A DNA stretch of 64,000 nucleotides from contig JAKIMF020000001.1 of the NCBI GenBank assembly GCA_022605425.2, positions 2,358,501 to 2,422,500 on the forward strand, given 5' to 3'. This DNA is from Hamiltosporidium tvaerminnensis. Its lineage: Eukaryota; Microsporidia; Dubosqiidae. The notes beneath the pieces were generated by a model, which saw nothing but the letters and a program-made list of their open reading frames with translations, was not told the origin of the DNA and made no database searches. A program made the translations under genes and the position numbers. Within the stretch, counting starts at the first letter, position 1; the number at the start of each line of letters is the position of its first letter. Shown here piece by piece: positions 30,848-43,795 of this stretch.

Positions 30848-32181
30848 GATCAATGATAGAAATGCAAGTTAAATATCAATTTATTTATCAAAACTTATTT
30901 TAGATAAGAAAAATTATCTGAAAATAAATATTAACAAAGAAAATAATCTATACAATCAATATTTTCCGATTGGCGATAATTCTAATCCTAAAAAAAAACA
31001 AAAGGAGATTTTTATAAGATTATTGATTTAATTCATGATTAATTTTAATTAAAAAACGATAAAGAATTTTCTATAACATTTTAATTATACGTTGAAAAAT
31101 AGAACTAAAAAAATATAATTTTAGCATCTAAAATGCCTCTTTTGAATAAAATTTAATTTTAAAACATATTTTCGACATTATAGATGCAATAATATGATTA
31201 AACCTTTTTATTATTGTAAAAATCGCCTTTCCTTGATTTTATTTAAGATCATGTTTGTTTTGCCCCGACAAAAAGTTGTTTTTGACACAGTTTGATTATT
31301 CCGTATATTTTTTGCTTCAGATTTACTCACTTTATATTTAATCTAAATTTTAATTTATCTTGTCTATAGTTGATTCTCAAAATATTTTAGTCCCGTTTTT
31401 TGTCAATTCTTTTTAAGAAATATTTTTTATAAATCTTTTCTTTTTCAACGATGAAATCATTTTACAGTTCATTAAAATAATATTTTATAGATATTTAGAA
31501 CTGTAAATTTAAGTTTTATATGCACAAAAAATCGAAAATGATAAATTAATCAAAGTCAAAAGCTCAGATATTATGTAACTTCGTAAAAATCTGCTTCTTT
31601 CAAATACAAAACATCAAAAGAATTAAGTATATAAAATTTTAAAGATAAGTAAGTCTCGTCGCATATAAACAAACAAAAATTGATAATATAATCGCATTTA
31701 TTTCGAATTAATTCCAAAAAAACTGTATTTTTAATCGCTTTTTTATAAATATGCACATGGTTTCATCATTAGTAGATTATCCAGAATCCATACAAATGCT
31801 TCATTTAAAATCAAAGTTACCGAAACAAATAAAAAACATCACAGATTACTTTGATATTTATACATTAAATTTACCCTTTTAATATTAAGAAGAAACAATC
31901 ATTTTTATTGATAGTCTAATATTTGATTTAATGAATATTAATTAGATAAATTAAAAATCAGTAATTAAATAAAATATAAGTATAATTCCTCATATAGGAC
32001 TCATTCACAACTAACAACCTAAATATGAATAATATACTTTTTATAGAATAATTTAATATCAAAATAAAACGAACTTAAAAGAAACTTAAAAGTAGATTTT
32101 AAAATGAAATACCAACAAAAATAGAAGCTAACTAAAAAAAGATAAAGAAACAAATATAAATAAATATTTTTAAAGGAACTA
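30848..32181. other. Intergenic, no gene recognised
   Basis: AT-rich, low complexity. The minus-strand frame 31571-31756 shows no recognisable domain. Confidence 0.3.
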
Positions 32182-33516
32182 TTAATCTTCTTCTCCATCA
32201 GAAGTATTCATGATATCGGTAGTATCTTCTTCATCTTCTTCTTCTGAATATTCATCCTGGTCATCGATAACTTCACTTCTTACATTAATATTATGTTCAG
32301 AAAAATATCTTTCGATTGGTCCAAAATCTTCTTTTTGAATGCTATTAAAAGTAAATTGACCTTCAGAAGTAAAAATTTTCATATCAAATGTTTTTGCGGT
32401 TAAAACACTTAGATTGACACGCGAAAATTCAACTAACGAGATGTCCCCATGTGGCATGTAAATGGCTTTAGGAAGAAACAGTAAAGATTTAGACAACGGA
32501 TATAAATATCCTTCGTACGCTTTTGAAGCACATTTTAAACTTCGATTTCCTTCTTTAGTAACAAAATCTTTTGTAGTAAAAACTTTAGAATTCGTTAAAA
32601 TTTTCATAATTTTTAAGAATGAAGAACCAACGGGACCTGTGTATTCTGCCTGTAAATCTTTATGTTTGATTTTGTCTTCTTCTGTTAAATTTAATGTAAA
32701 TTCTTCTTCTTCAACTTCATAAAAATTTATGACAATAAAAGAATATCTCGTTTGTCCCTGTCGAATTGATGGATCAACATTCAAAGCCAAAAAGTATTCT
32801 TTATTGTCGTTTTGATCAAAATCGTACTTTTCAAGATAAAATATTCCTTTTACACTTGAATAAAACACTTTGTGTTCGTAAGTACTTCCTACAATTTTAA
32901 AATGATTATCATAGAATATATAATCACATTTTCCACGAGGAAGAACTGTCTGAAGAGTTTCAAATGTAACAATTTCTTTAAATTTTTCATTTTCTGTTCT
33001 TTCTTTAATATTAGATATCAAATTTTTTTGATTCGTTAAAAAACGTATTTCTGTTATATTGTCCTTGCTTTCTTTAAAAGAAATAGAAATTTCATTTTTT
33101 ATTTCATGGACACTCTGTATTTCAGATAATGGAATATCAAAAATAAGTTTCTGATTGCTAAACTCAAGAAAGTCATCAGTTACAAGCATTTTACCCGAAG
33201 AAACGTTGGCTATTTCAAGTTCTTTGATATAAACAACTTTGTTGTACCAACGATTTGATAAATCTTGTATTTTTTCAATGTGCTCTTCTGGAATATTGTT
33301 GATGTTAAAAAGGGAGGCAGTTGTATTGATACGAAGATTAAATTTTCGTGTTCCTCTAAAAAGTTCAATTTCTCGCATTTCTTCTTTTTTTATTGTGGTT
33401 ACTTTCGAATCTGAGCTGCTTTTCATTGCCATTCCAGCTTGTGCTAGTTTTAATGTAATTTGCATATCACCAGTTGGCGTTAGAAGATAAAGGTCCTCGA
33501 TACTAAAAACATCCAT
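32182..33516 (-). CDS. POB3: FACT complex subunit Pob3/SSRP1
   Basis: This 444-residue protein has the Pob3/SSRP1 layout. An N-terminal structure-specific recognition domain runs to about 180 (AGMAMKSSSDSK, RKFNLRINT). Tandem PH-like domains follow at about 180-400 (FYDNHFKIVGSTYEHKVFYS; AYEGYLYPLSKSLLFLPKAI; FTSEGQFTFNSIQKEDF). It ends in a very acidic tail (DEYSEEEDEEDTTD). With Spt16 it forms FACT, the histone chaperone that passes nucleosomes during transcription and replication. There is no HMG box, as in fungal Pob3, and it is shorter than the yeast protein (552). CCCC immediately precedes the ATG. Confidence 0.93.
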   Translation of the reverse strand: MDVFSIEDLYLLTPTGDMQITLKLAQAGMAMKSSSDSKVTTIKKEEMREIELFRGTRKFNLRINTTASLFNINNIPEEHIEKIQDLSNRWYNKVVYIKELEIANVSSGKMLVTDDFLEFSNQKLIFDIPLSEIQSVHEIKNEISISFKESKDNITEIRFLTNQKNLISNIKERTENEKFKEIVTFETLQTVLPRGKCDYIFYDNHFKIVGSTYEHKVFYSSVKGIFYLEKYDFDQNDNKEYFLALNVDPSIRQGQTRYSFIVINFYEVEEEEFTLNLTEEDKIKHKDLQAEYTGPVGSSFLKIMKILTNSKVFTTKDFVTKEGNRSLKCASKAYEGYLYPLSKSLLFLPKAIYMPHGDISLVEFSRVNLSVLTAKTFDMKIFTSEGQFTFNSIQKEDFGPIERYFSEHNINVRSEVIDDQDEYSEEEDEEDTTDIMNTSDGEED

Positions 33517-33520
33517 GGGG
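33517..33520 (-). promoter_or_regulatory. CCCC directly before POB3 start
   Basis: On the minus strand four C residues touch the ATG, in line with the start-proximal motif seen at XPD and NAD(P)HX dehydratase. Confidence 0.55.
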
Positions 33521-35815
33521 TTAAAAAATAAAAATTAATAAAAATATATTTTCTTAAAAAAAATACCGGTAAAGCTACTTATAAAGTAGAAATATTTATT
33601 TAAAATGAAACAATAAAAATACATTTAAGACCTTTTTCAATACAGCATACATTTATATTGAATTATAAGTAAATTGTTCAAAATAGTATTTTTTTATCGC
33701 TGTAGGTTTTTATGGCTAATTTTTACTTTTCAATTTAAATTACTTTTATAGTTTGGAATTCTAGTCAATAAAATTTGTTTCTATTTTTTAAAAGTAAGCT
33801 CGCTAATACAAATTTATTACTTTAAATGTATTTATACTGGGAAACTAACTATTTGATTTTTATCATTTTATATTAAATTTCGATGTCGCTATTTTTCATA
33901 TCTTATCGATATTTTCTTTTTGATACCGATCATTATCGAAGGAATAACAAATATTTATTTTTTTTGATTTTAGTGTGCTCTACTGTGCATGTGCTTATAT
34001 TTTTTTCATGATTCGAGGCTTTTAATACACATATTTGGTGTTTTTTTGGTAATATTTCATTACTTGTGAGCAACACTAAATAAATACATACCGCTCAAAT
34101 CTAATATTATTTCAAACCAAATGGAAACCCTAGATTTTAAAATTTTTCATATCAAAATTCCGAATAAAATCCATGATGTGATGTCAAACATACCAAGTGT
34201 TAATTTTTATAGTCACAGACAATAATAAATTGATTATTTTTTTTCTAAAATACATTAGCTTTGAATTTTTAATCGGCAAAAATTCTAATATCAAACTATC
34301 ATCCTTGGAAATACTACAACATTTAATATTTGATTTGCTTCAAAATTAAGAATCAGAAGAAAATATGCTAATAAATGATATTAAATCAAAACCTACCCTG
34401 TTTATTTTATCAAAACCGTTATTTCTATATTTTTGAATATACATTCAAATTATCTAGGCCGACAAACTTTTAAGCTTCACAAATATATTCCGATTTAAAA
34501 ATTGCACAAAAGTACCTTGTCTCCAGATTTTTTAGTTTGTTTTATAAGTCAATAAAAAAATTGAAGACACAAAAAAATCTTTTATTTATGGTTTTTTAGA
34601 TCCTTAAATGATTTGTTTTTAAATTCTTTATCAAACAGTACATTATAATTCTAATATTTTCTTTTAGTGATATAATATAACATCTTTGCCTCGATACAAC
34701 ATTTCAACAATAAAAAATTTTTTTATTTCCTTTTTTCCGCTATTTTTACACTTTCATATAATAGTTTCAGTTCTTTCACAGATACACATGAATGTAAATA
34801 ACTATTTATTGCTATAAATTAAATATACAGTAATTGATTATTCTTTTATGATAAAGGTAAGCATAAGCGCCTTCTATATTCTGGTTAAATTTTAACATTT
34901 CCTAATGAGAAATTCACATGTATGCTTTATCTAAAAAAAAATATTTGAAATCGAAATAGAGACAAAAAATGAACAATTAATAATGTACATATTGATCACA
35001 CAATAAATTCTCGCTTTCAATTATAGTCGTTTAACCATTCGATTTTTACTAATAGCCTTTCTAATGGATTTACAGATTAACGAGGTTTGAATTTTTTTTA
35101 ATTCCTATTATTACATAGATTTTATTACCAATTATTTTTCTAATGGTTTCGTGTACTTCACAAAATCTATCTTTGGGCTTATTGTTTTTTTATAAATCTT
35201 TATTATTTGTTGATATGAACTATTTATCTGTTACTCAAGCCGCAATCAACTTTTCTTCAGTCAAAAATTTAAGATCATAAATGAAAAATGATAATTATCA
35301 ATTATAATCTTGTTTTCAAATTTGTAATGCATTATATATGTTTAATTGGGCTTATGGCTATTAATTCATAAAAAAATATTTGCTTACAAAAATATCTTAT
35401 AAAGTTTTGATAGTTGAAATTATCTGCCTTATTGATGGACTAATTTTTTTATTGTAATATACCTGTTTGATAAAATTCGGGGTTTAAAAAAGGATTTAGG
35501 CTCTCGATATAAACAATATAATTTTTAAGCTTATTTAAATTGTGAGAATTTAAAAAAAATACATTTCGGTTGAAACTAAAATCCCAAAATTTTTCAATAA
35601 ATATTGATCTCGAGTTTTTCTTTGCTTAATTAATCATATTATTGTGTTTCATTTGTTTTTTTAGATGTTTAAAATGTTCTACTCATGTTGAACATAGCTT
35701 TTTTATTTTTTTGCCGACCTCTAAAGAGTTAGAGTTTAAGCTCGGTAAAACAAACTTAAGTTTATATTTAACAAAAAAACGAAATTATAGATTTATTTCT
35801 TAAAACATCATTAGG
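33521..35815. other. Long intergenic region, no gene recognised
   Basis: About 2.3 kb of AT-rich sequence. It has stops in all frames, no repeat recognised within the window, and no start motif attached to an open frame. Confidence 0.3.
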
Positions 35816-36440
35816 TTACCCAAGGTTCCATAATCCTTTTATTAGGGTTTATAACCAAAGCTCGGTCTATTCAATCATATTTTTGAGGGTTTTTAATATT
35901 CATCTTTTTAGCCGCCTCTAGAAAATTTTCTGATAAAATTTTAAGTTCTCTTTCATTTAGCCTAAGTTCTTCTTCTGTTTTATTTGATTTGTGATTTTTA
36001 GTGCCTAGATCATTGATTACTTTTTGCTAATTAAAATTTCGGTATATTTCTATGGCATTCAGGTTTCTATTTATTTGAAATCCATTTCTGTGAAGCTTTT
36101 TTGCCATCAAAAAAGTTTATTTATATGGCCTGATGTATTAATATATTTAATGATTATATAACTTCTGATTTGTTGTATTAATAATTTTTAAATTTACTTA
36201 CATATCTATTCCAGTTTCCTTCTACTTCTAAATGTCGAGAGAGACAGATAGAACAAAAAGGTATTATTTTGCTGGAAAATGCAGCTGCTTTTCCTTCTTC
36301 CTTGCCTTTTTCACGAAAAATCGGTTTTAAGGAATAAAACTATTGCAAATTATACAACTTCTTCCTTTTTCATCGCTAAATCTATTCCTTTTATGTCTAG
36401 TGAGTCACGGTATGATTTCCATACCAGGTCATTGATCTAA
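35816..36440 (-). pseudogene. Decayed unknown gene with two CxxC pairs
   Basis: Two clearly codon-like stretches survive on the minus strand. At about 36330-36395 the frame reads NRFSDEKGRSCIICNSF. After a frameshift, 36186-36340 reads on through PFCSICLSRHLEVEGNWN to YVSKFKNY. At about 35817-36035 a 70-codon frame (ELRLNERELKILSENF, then EAAKKMNIKNPQKYD, one TGA, IDRALVINPNKRI) is broken by a single stop. The CxxC pairs suggest a zinc-binding module. I do not recognise the family; a transposase or a lineage-specific protein are both possible. Boundaries are approximate. Confidence 0.45.
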
Positions 36441-37609
36441 GAGAATAGGTATTTTTTTTTCTATTTGTATCTTTTAATCTTTTGTAATTGAAAATAAAAT
36501 ATATTGGCTTATAGATTCAGTGTATTTTATATCTCAAGAAAATATGAACAATGATTCTCCCACCAATTTACCTATCTATTGCCGAGCGGATATCCTTTAA
36601 AAAAGGTGTACACCCTCCACCAGTATTTTAATTTGCCAGGTAAATTTATTCGATGATATTTTTTAAAGCAAAGCTTTTTCTTATTAATTTATTCCATATT
36701 GGAAATACAAATAAATAAACGGGAGGATCTTTAAACATTAATCCACTATACTCTTGCTTATTTATAAGTAAAAAAAGTTTAACAAATAAATCCGAACAAT
36801 GTTTTTTACAATGAAAACTTAAAACAGCCAAAAAAATGTTAAAGTTATTCTTATGAGTTCCTATAAACTAAAAATATATTTATACAGTATTTATTGCGAA
36901 AGTATTTTAAAACCAATTTAAATTTTGAAGGTGTTTCGTGTTCTACTTCTGCACATTATTATGGTATTATAAGGTGTTTGAACATGATATGAAAACATTT
37001 TCTTAATCTGAAAACCATCATTAATGTTTTATTGTTTGAATAGATTGAACATTTTGAGGTGCGATCCTCTCAATGTAGCTACATTACTCGATTATATTTA
37101 TGATTTTCCCTTCAAGATAATCAAGCATGGGAAGTTAGTTATATTCTCGTTTTCTACCAATATATTTTTACTAATTGCGTCAACTTTCATTTTATTAAAA
37201 AAACAAACCGAAGAAACAACAAAATCTTAAGAAGTATTATTTTGTTTAAGAATACTCTAGTTTTTGTTTTTTTCATAAGAATTCTAGAAAAACAAAACTT
37301 CCAATTATTTTTTGGAATTAGTAAAATAAAGATAATTAAAATTTTAAGAACAATCGAACACTAAAAAAAACTCTTCGTATTTTATTTAAATATTAGAAAA
37401 TCAAAAAATAAATTTAGACATTTTGACATGAAAATTATTCGTTTGCTTTGGTTAAGCTATTTAAGCAGCAATCTTTTGATGTAATGTAATTTATAATGAG
37501 AACTAAACACATTTATAATTTTTACCAAAAGAATTTTGATAATTTTTGATAATTAATACGAAATAGTAAATTAATTTAAAATAAAATTACGATTTATTTT
37601 CTAAAATTT
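36441..37609. other. Intergenic upstream of LRR-family pseudogene
   Basis: AT-rich. A small plus-strand open frame at 37024-37230 (68 codons) ends in a hydrophobic stretch (LVIFSFSTNIFLLIASTFIL) followed by a charged tail, and could encode a small tail-anchored protein. It has no start motif or homologue that I can name, so it is not listed as a gene. Confidence 0.25.
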
Positions 37610-39942
37610 ATGGAATTCAATCAGTGGTGTCGTTTTATACCTTTATTTGGTAAAACACTAATTTTGAATATTTTGGTGTTTATCAATAGTTCGAATGAAA
37701 GAGATATAATCTTTAATCTCGTGAAGGATAATAAAGAATCTGACTTTAAATCAGTTATTGATGAAATCAAACCCGAATGTATGTGTCAATACCAAAGAAG
37801 TAGTATATTAGAAGAATAAAACGTAAAACAAATCAGAAAATTGTTTATTAGAGATGAGAATAAGCAATACAATAAATATATTATAAGCAATTTTGAGAAA
37901 AATCTTTTTAAGTTTGATAAATTCGGAAAGTTAAACGAAAAAAACACAAGTGTAGAAATATTTCTTTGCCATCATATAAAAGAAGCCGAATTCTCAATCT
38001 TTTATGACGTTTTAATTTCATATTATCTACAGGATGATAAAATGACAAATGACAGGTTTTACACTGTATTGTATTTTCTAGAATATTTTAGAATAAAACA
38101 GAATAATAAACTGCGAAATGTTTTAAAAACAATTCTATACTCTTTAGCTAAATCTGATTATAAAAAGCATTTCAACGTTGATAAAGTTTCATTTAATTTC
38201 TCAAAGCAAAAATATTTTTCTCATGAATTGTTCAAGAAAATATCGCAAGAATATTTTAAAATTTTGAATTTTAAAACGCCATCAAAGCTTTCTTTTTTCA
38301 TAAAAGAAAAAGAAACCTACATGCCCAATCAATATAAAGGTTTATACACCGAAGATAAGAAGTATATTTTGGTGATAAATAACGTATTTTTTTCATTTTC
38401 TAAGGAATATATAGCGGAAAATCAAAAAAAGCCAAATTTATTTATTCTGCTGCTAAATACATTAGACATTAAATTTCTACATGTACATTATGTGAGAAAA
38501 GCAAACTTGAGTGTAGGCTGTTTTGTTTTAAAGAATTTAAAAAAGCCCATTTAGGAGATTATATTTTATTATAGTCCAATATATGATGAAATTATCAAAT
38601 ATCTGAATATAAATTCCATAATTAGAAGCCTGAGAAAAATAGTTTTCATAAATTCTTTTATCGAAACAAATTTAAGATTTTCGTACAAGTTGAATAAAAA
38701 AATAGAATTTATACTTTATGAGAATAGTATTTCGAGTGAAAGATATAAGGTTGCAGAAATAGAAAATGTAGAAAACCTTAATATAATCGAAGAGATATTG
38801 AACAACTTACAATATGCAAGCCGAAAATCTTCAATAAAAGATTTTGATAGTTCCAACACAAATATATCCGAGAATAAAATAAAGTTCTATTCAAAATTAT
38901 TTGAGGTAGATACACCAACGAATAAAATTAAAATCTTTGAATTATTAAATTTACAAAATAAAAATTTAGAAATCAAGTGTTTTTATGATAACTATGGAAA
39001 TTTTTTAAGTATTTTAATTACTTTAAAAGAATTATATTTGAAACAATTTGCATTTAAAAATACCATATTGGAAAAAAATATTAAAGAAATTGTAATTCAA
39101 AATTCCAATATAAATAGCAACTTTCTAACAGACATTTTAAGTATAAATGAACTTGAAAGTTTAAAAATATCTTATAATAATATTTATATTGAACATGATA
39201 TTATCATTAGGAACAGATCTATTAAATATTTTGGTTTTAAGGCTAATAACTGTGATGATATACCACATTTTTACAAATTATTAGGGTTTCTGACGGGTCT
39301 TAAGAAATATCATTCAAGTTTAGCTACTGATTCGAAATGGTTGCTTTAAAGAGATTTGATGTTTACATCAGAGAATTATATCTTTTTGATGATAATCATA
39401 ATAAGTATTTATTAAAATTCTTCGGAAACCAATTAGGTTATACATTAATAGAAAAAAACACTATTATGGATGATAGATGTCATCCAGGTTCTTTGAAGTT
39501 TTTATTTACAAAATATGATCTAAGCTGAATAAAAAAGCTGTATGTTTGTGACATTTCCATCATGAAAGCAGATTTAAAGGCAATAAGTCATTTATTATGT
39601 CTGGAAGAATTGAATATTTACAGTATAGATTTTCGAAATATTATTTTTTCAGAATTGTTTTGTAGTTCTGAAGACTATAACATTAAGATATTGTGGTTGC
39701 GAAAAACGAACATATATGAAAATGATCTAAAATTTATTTAAAAATTAAAGAGGCTTACTGAATTGATATTTTATAGATGTTGTATTCAGCAGATGGCTTC
39801 ATTATTTATTAAAATGTTATTTAAAAGGAGATTTTGCCTTTCACTTCAATATAAGAAACATGATTTATCAGAAGAAATCAATCAATTTATCACAAAAGTA
39901 TTCAGAACAGAAGATATGAATATAACCCTTGAAGAAACCTAA
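37610..39942 (+). pseudogene. BTB-like/LRR family pseudogene, moderately decayed
   Basis: About 775 codons are still largely in one frame, with stops at 37817 (TAA), 38552 (TAG), 39526 (TGA) and 39739 (TAA) and one frameshift near 39340. The start has a hydrophobic segment (FIPLFGKTLILNILVFI), like the other family members. The BTB-like core is VEIFLCHHIKEAEFSIF, then VLYFLEYFRIKQNNK. The C-terminal part has LRR-like lines (LESLKISYNNI, LEELNIYSIDF, LTELIFYRC). Length and layout match the intact 811-residue protein, but sequence similarity to it is low. It is much closer to the decayed copy at 22715-25020, so the two form a second subfamily. A decayed retrotransposon follows about 100 bp downstream. 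Confidence 0.75.
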
Positions 39943-40044
39943 CTATTAAAACAAATTTGTTTTTATTTTGTCATTTATTTTATGTTCTTGTTCATTTGCT
40001 CTTCTAATATAATTATGGATGATTATATTTTTAGGTTTGTTAGA

Positions 40045-43000
40045 ATGGGTAGAAGGAAAAATGTTGTCAGTAAAAAACGAAAAAATAATAAAATAAAAGC
40101 TGCAAGCAAAGCTGATGAGGTGAATAAAGGAAATAAAGTGATGCAAAAATATGAGCAACAGCTACTGGCTAATCCCTGTCTTTCCTCCACCTACACAACA
40201 ATCACACATCCACCACCAGGCCAAACATGCAGCAACATTTAAAATAGTAGGCTTGACACCTTACCTTCGCCTAATACACCACTTTCCGCTTCGGTTGAAG
40301 TCTCTGCGTGCAAGCCATCGTACGATATGACAAACCCCTGTATTTTAGCTATTCATGAAGGTATCATGCAAATGGCATTGCGGACGATATTCGATTCGAT
40401 AACAGCCGACCCAAGAAATGGCCTCGAATTTTTTTTGCAGACCAAAAAAGGTTTAAATGAATGTCAATACATAGCTAGACAGGGCTTCATAGGTACTATG
40501 ATGAAAAATTCGGCTGCACTGTACCTCTCAAAGTTCTAAAAAAATTGGCACAAAGTGAAATGGGTAGTGAAGTAAAATTAGAAGAGAATGGAGAGCGACG
40601 TCGAATTGCACCGCTCCTCATTGATGCAAGCATCTTAGCCGAAATTGCATAATACATAAACGTGAAGATAAATTTTTGAGTAAAACTATAGAAAGCTCGG
40701 AGAAGGATATGGTAAAGATATAGTTCGAACTAGAAAGCATTCAAACGAATTATTCGATAGCAAAGTTTGTATCTGATTAATCGAATAGTCGGTAAATATA
40801 CTTAGACTCATGTACCTAAGTCCCATTCGAACGCCTCTTATATAATACAAGCCGCGCATGCATGCTGTGGCAAGATAACACGTAAAGAGAAACCTAGATC
40901 TGCTTGGAAGAAAAACATAAAAAGTAAAATTTCTAAGTTAGGACTTTCCAAAGATCTCCTCGAGAAGGCTCGTAGCAGGAAAAGCTTTCTTCTTCGGAAA
41001 CGAAAAGCCTTAAGAAAATCATGCGAGAGTTTTATTTAAACTTGAGCAGTGTAACTGATCTTTCTAAGGCTTTAGTTAAGAATAATGAGTCTTTGAATGT
41101 TTACGAGAAAAAAATTACGATGCATGAAAGTAGGAAGCAATTCCGAAAAGAGAATCGTATGTTTGAGCTTTTCCGAGGTCGATTTTATCGAGGGTTATAT
41201 GAGCGTGTGGAATCCGAGTATGTGGTCAAGTGTGATGAAATTGTGAGTTTTTAGTCTACAATGTGGAATAAAAATAATGACAAGGTCACGTATGATGATT
41301 ATTCGATTCCTTTTGTATCAAATAATCATCCTACCGCGTTTCCTTCACTTGATGAATTTGTAAATACCATTAATTGGCTTCCTAATTAGAAAGCTGCTGG
41401 AATTGATGGTATTTACAAATTTTTTATTTAAAAACTTACAACTCTTCACAAATATCTTTATGATATTACTTAAGTTATATATTAGAAGAGGCACCTTAAG
41501 CATTATTCCCGCTGCGGGCTAGCGTATTTGATACCGAAAGGAATTCTACAAAGAGGCTCTGACTACAGACCAATCACTTGTATGTCTAACCTCTATAAGT
41601 TAACGACAAAATGTGTAACGAAAGTCGTTCATCTTGAAGTGGAAAGGCGAGGATTGCTTGCAGAGAACCAGTTGGGAACAGTTAGAGGTGTGCAGGGAGC
41701 GAAAGAGCAGGCTCTACTGAATATTGCCTTAAATAAAGAGTATGGAAACAATCTTAAGGCAAAATGAATTGATGTTAAAAAAGCTTATGATTCAATAGAT
41801 CATGCTTATTTATCAATGTATTCAAAACCTTAATTTACCTATTGGAATCTAGAAAATTTATGAGCCAATCCATTAAAATAAATTTCATACCGCATACAGC
41901 TCTAAAAAAAGGTGAAAAAGAAAATTGAGCAAGTAATCTTAAAGAAAGATGGTTTTTCACCTTTAAAATTTGTCTAGTATATAAATTCGTAGAGCTACAA
42001 ACTTAATGTGAAATACACAAAAGTGAAAATACAATATAATGCAGATTCGCCTAGTGCCAATCATTTATTGTTCGTTGTGATCTTAAGCTTATGAAACAGA
42101 TAGCGGTACATTTAAAGTTATGACAGATGAGGCTAGGGGGGTTTTGCGGGCTATTGGATGGAGATAAACAAAAAGAATAAGCTAAATATCTTACATATTG
42201 CAAAACTTTTGCTACTCTTTTGGGATTTGCTGGTTTTTATGAATATTTTTGGATAAATAAATGCTGCAGAAGTAATCCAACACTTATTTCATTTAATAAC
42301 GTACAGATTAAATTTATATAATGAAGAAAAGCCTTGTCGCAGAATATCGAACCAAAAAAATCTTTTCTGCAATCAATTAACATTCAATATCGTCAATCAA
42401 CTACCACATAAGAGTACCTAGACTTCAACAGCTTGACTCCAAAGCTAAATTATACTTTAGAGCAGTGCTTGTAAACAAATGGTACATGTTCGCCTAGGAT
42501 GTAAAGAGTGTTTTTATCTTCCAAGAATAGAACTTGGAAGAGTTTTGCACAGTTTTGAGTTTAAAAATGAAAAAAGTATCTGCAACTCTTGGATTGTCTG
42601 TAAATATGTAAAGAAATAATAATTCGAACAAAAGAATATATCAGCGTAAAATACCAAAATACACACCCTGCACTAATAAAAAGTTTCTTAAAAGTAAAAT
42701 GCGGGTGCGCATAAAAAGCCATTAAGAGAAATTTAGAGATGGGTCAACTCGCAAAACTATATAACGAAATAGAAGAACCAAAACTTTGCTCAAAGTTATA
42801 TAATGCAAAAAAATGAGCTTGTAAGTGTTAGTTATTCTTCGAGATGGCTAAAAAAAAGGAAATATCAGGCTACGATATGAGTCTTGTTCTTCTATAGCTA
42901 GGATAGAAATAATTTATGAGAAACGGAAAAATGTGTAGCACGATAATAAATCTAGGAGAATAGTATATTTTGTTGAAACTGGAATATAGGAAAATGCCTA

Positions 43001-43795
43001 GTCTTGATTACAGCAGAAGCATAAAAATTTTGAACTATTCTGACGTTTACTGAGACTCCATAGTTAAAATTTGTTCTTTTTAACGAAATAAGATCTACTC
43101 GGTATGAAAAATCTTGATTGCGACATTTTCGCGCGTTTAATAAATATAAAAATAAAATATAATCTAAGATTTTGCATAAAAAAACAATCTTTTTAACTCA
43201 GATAAGACTGAAAAGGATAAATTGCGATAAAGTAGGAGTTACTTCCGAGATTCATTCTAAATATTTCAATCTGAAACACTTAGAAAATAAGAATCTGCTA
43301 AACACTGCTTTAGCTTTTAGTTATAGAGGTAGCGTTGAAATAATTTCTTATGGGATTACCTGAGACGGTATGTGACAAAATACGATAAGTAAAACCTAAA
43401 AATATGGCAATCACTCATAATTTAGAGGCATACATCCGGTCGATAATAATCAAGAAGTTGGTCGAAACAATTTCTTTTAATCACAAAAAAGACTTGAGTC
43501 GGTACCAAATGCCGAAGAGAGCTGGGAAAGAGCGTCAATGGGTGTTATTACGAGTGCCGAGATGCACGAGGAACCAACACCTCTTTTAAAACAAGACAGC
43601 AACGACAAAGATGGTGTTAAAAAAATTTAAACAAAAGACTTCTTATTTCAGACGGAGGAACACAATAAAGGAACAGCGATAAACATAAATGAATAGCTAA
43701 ATTTTGAAAGAAGGAAATACGGTGGTAAAAAAGTTGAAAGAAATGTATTAAAATGGGGTTGTTATTTAACTAATATTTGATCAAATAAAATATTC
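40045..43795 (+). pseudogene. Full-length but decayed R2/R4-like retrotransposon
   Basis: It starts at the same N-terminus as the intact copies (MGRRKNV at 40045) and keeps collinearity to the degenerate C-terminal tail and 3' terminus near 43795. Recognisable parts are the proline-rich N-terminus, the RKQFRKENRMFELFRGRF segment (about 41130), SDYRPITCMSNLYKLTTK (about 41560) and the KAYDSIDHAY region (about 41780), the knuckle region (very eroded) and the RRGLES-like tail near 43490. Dozens of stops and frameshifts are present. The N-terminus resembles the 18867-22670 copy more than the 48066 one. Erosion is greater in the 3' half. Confidence 0.85.

Noticed and set aside
37024-37230. 68-codon ORF with C-terminal hydrophobic segment as a tail-anchored protein gene
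   Set aside because: No homologue or start motif can be named; noted in the intergenic entry only.
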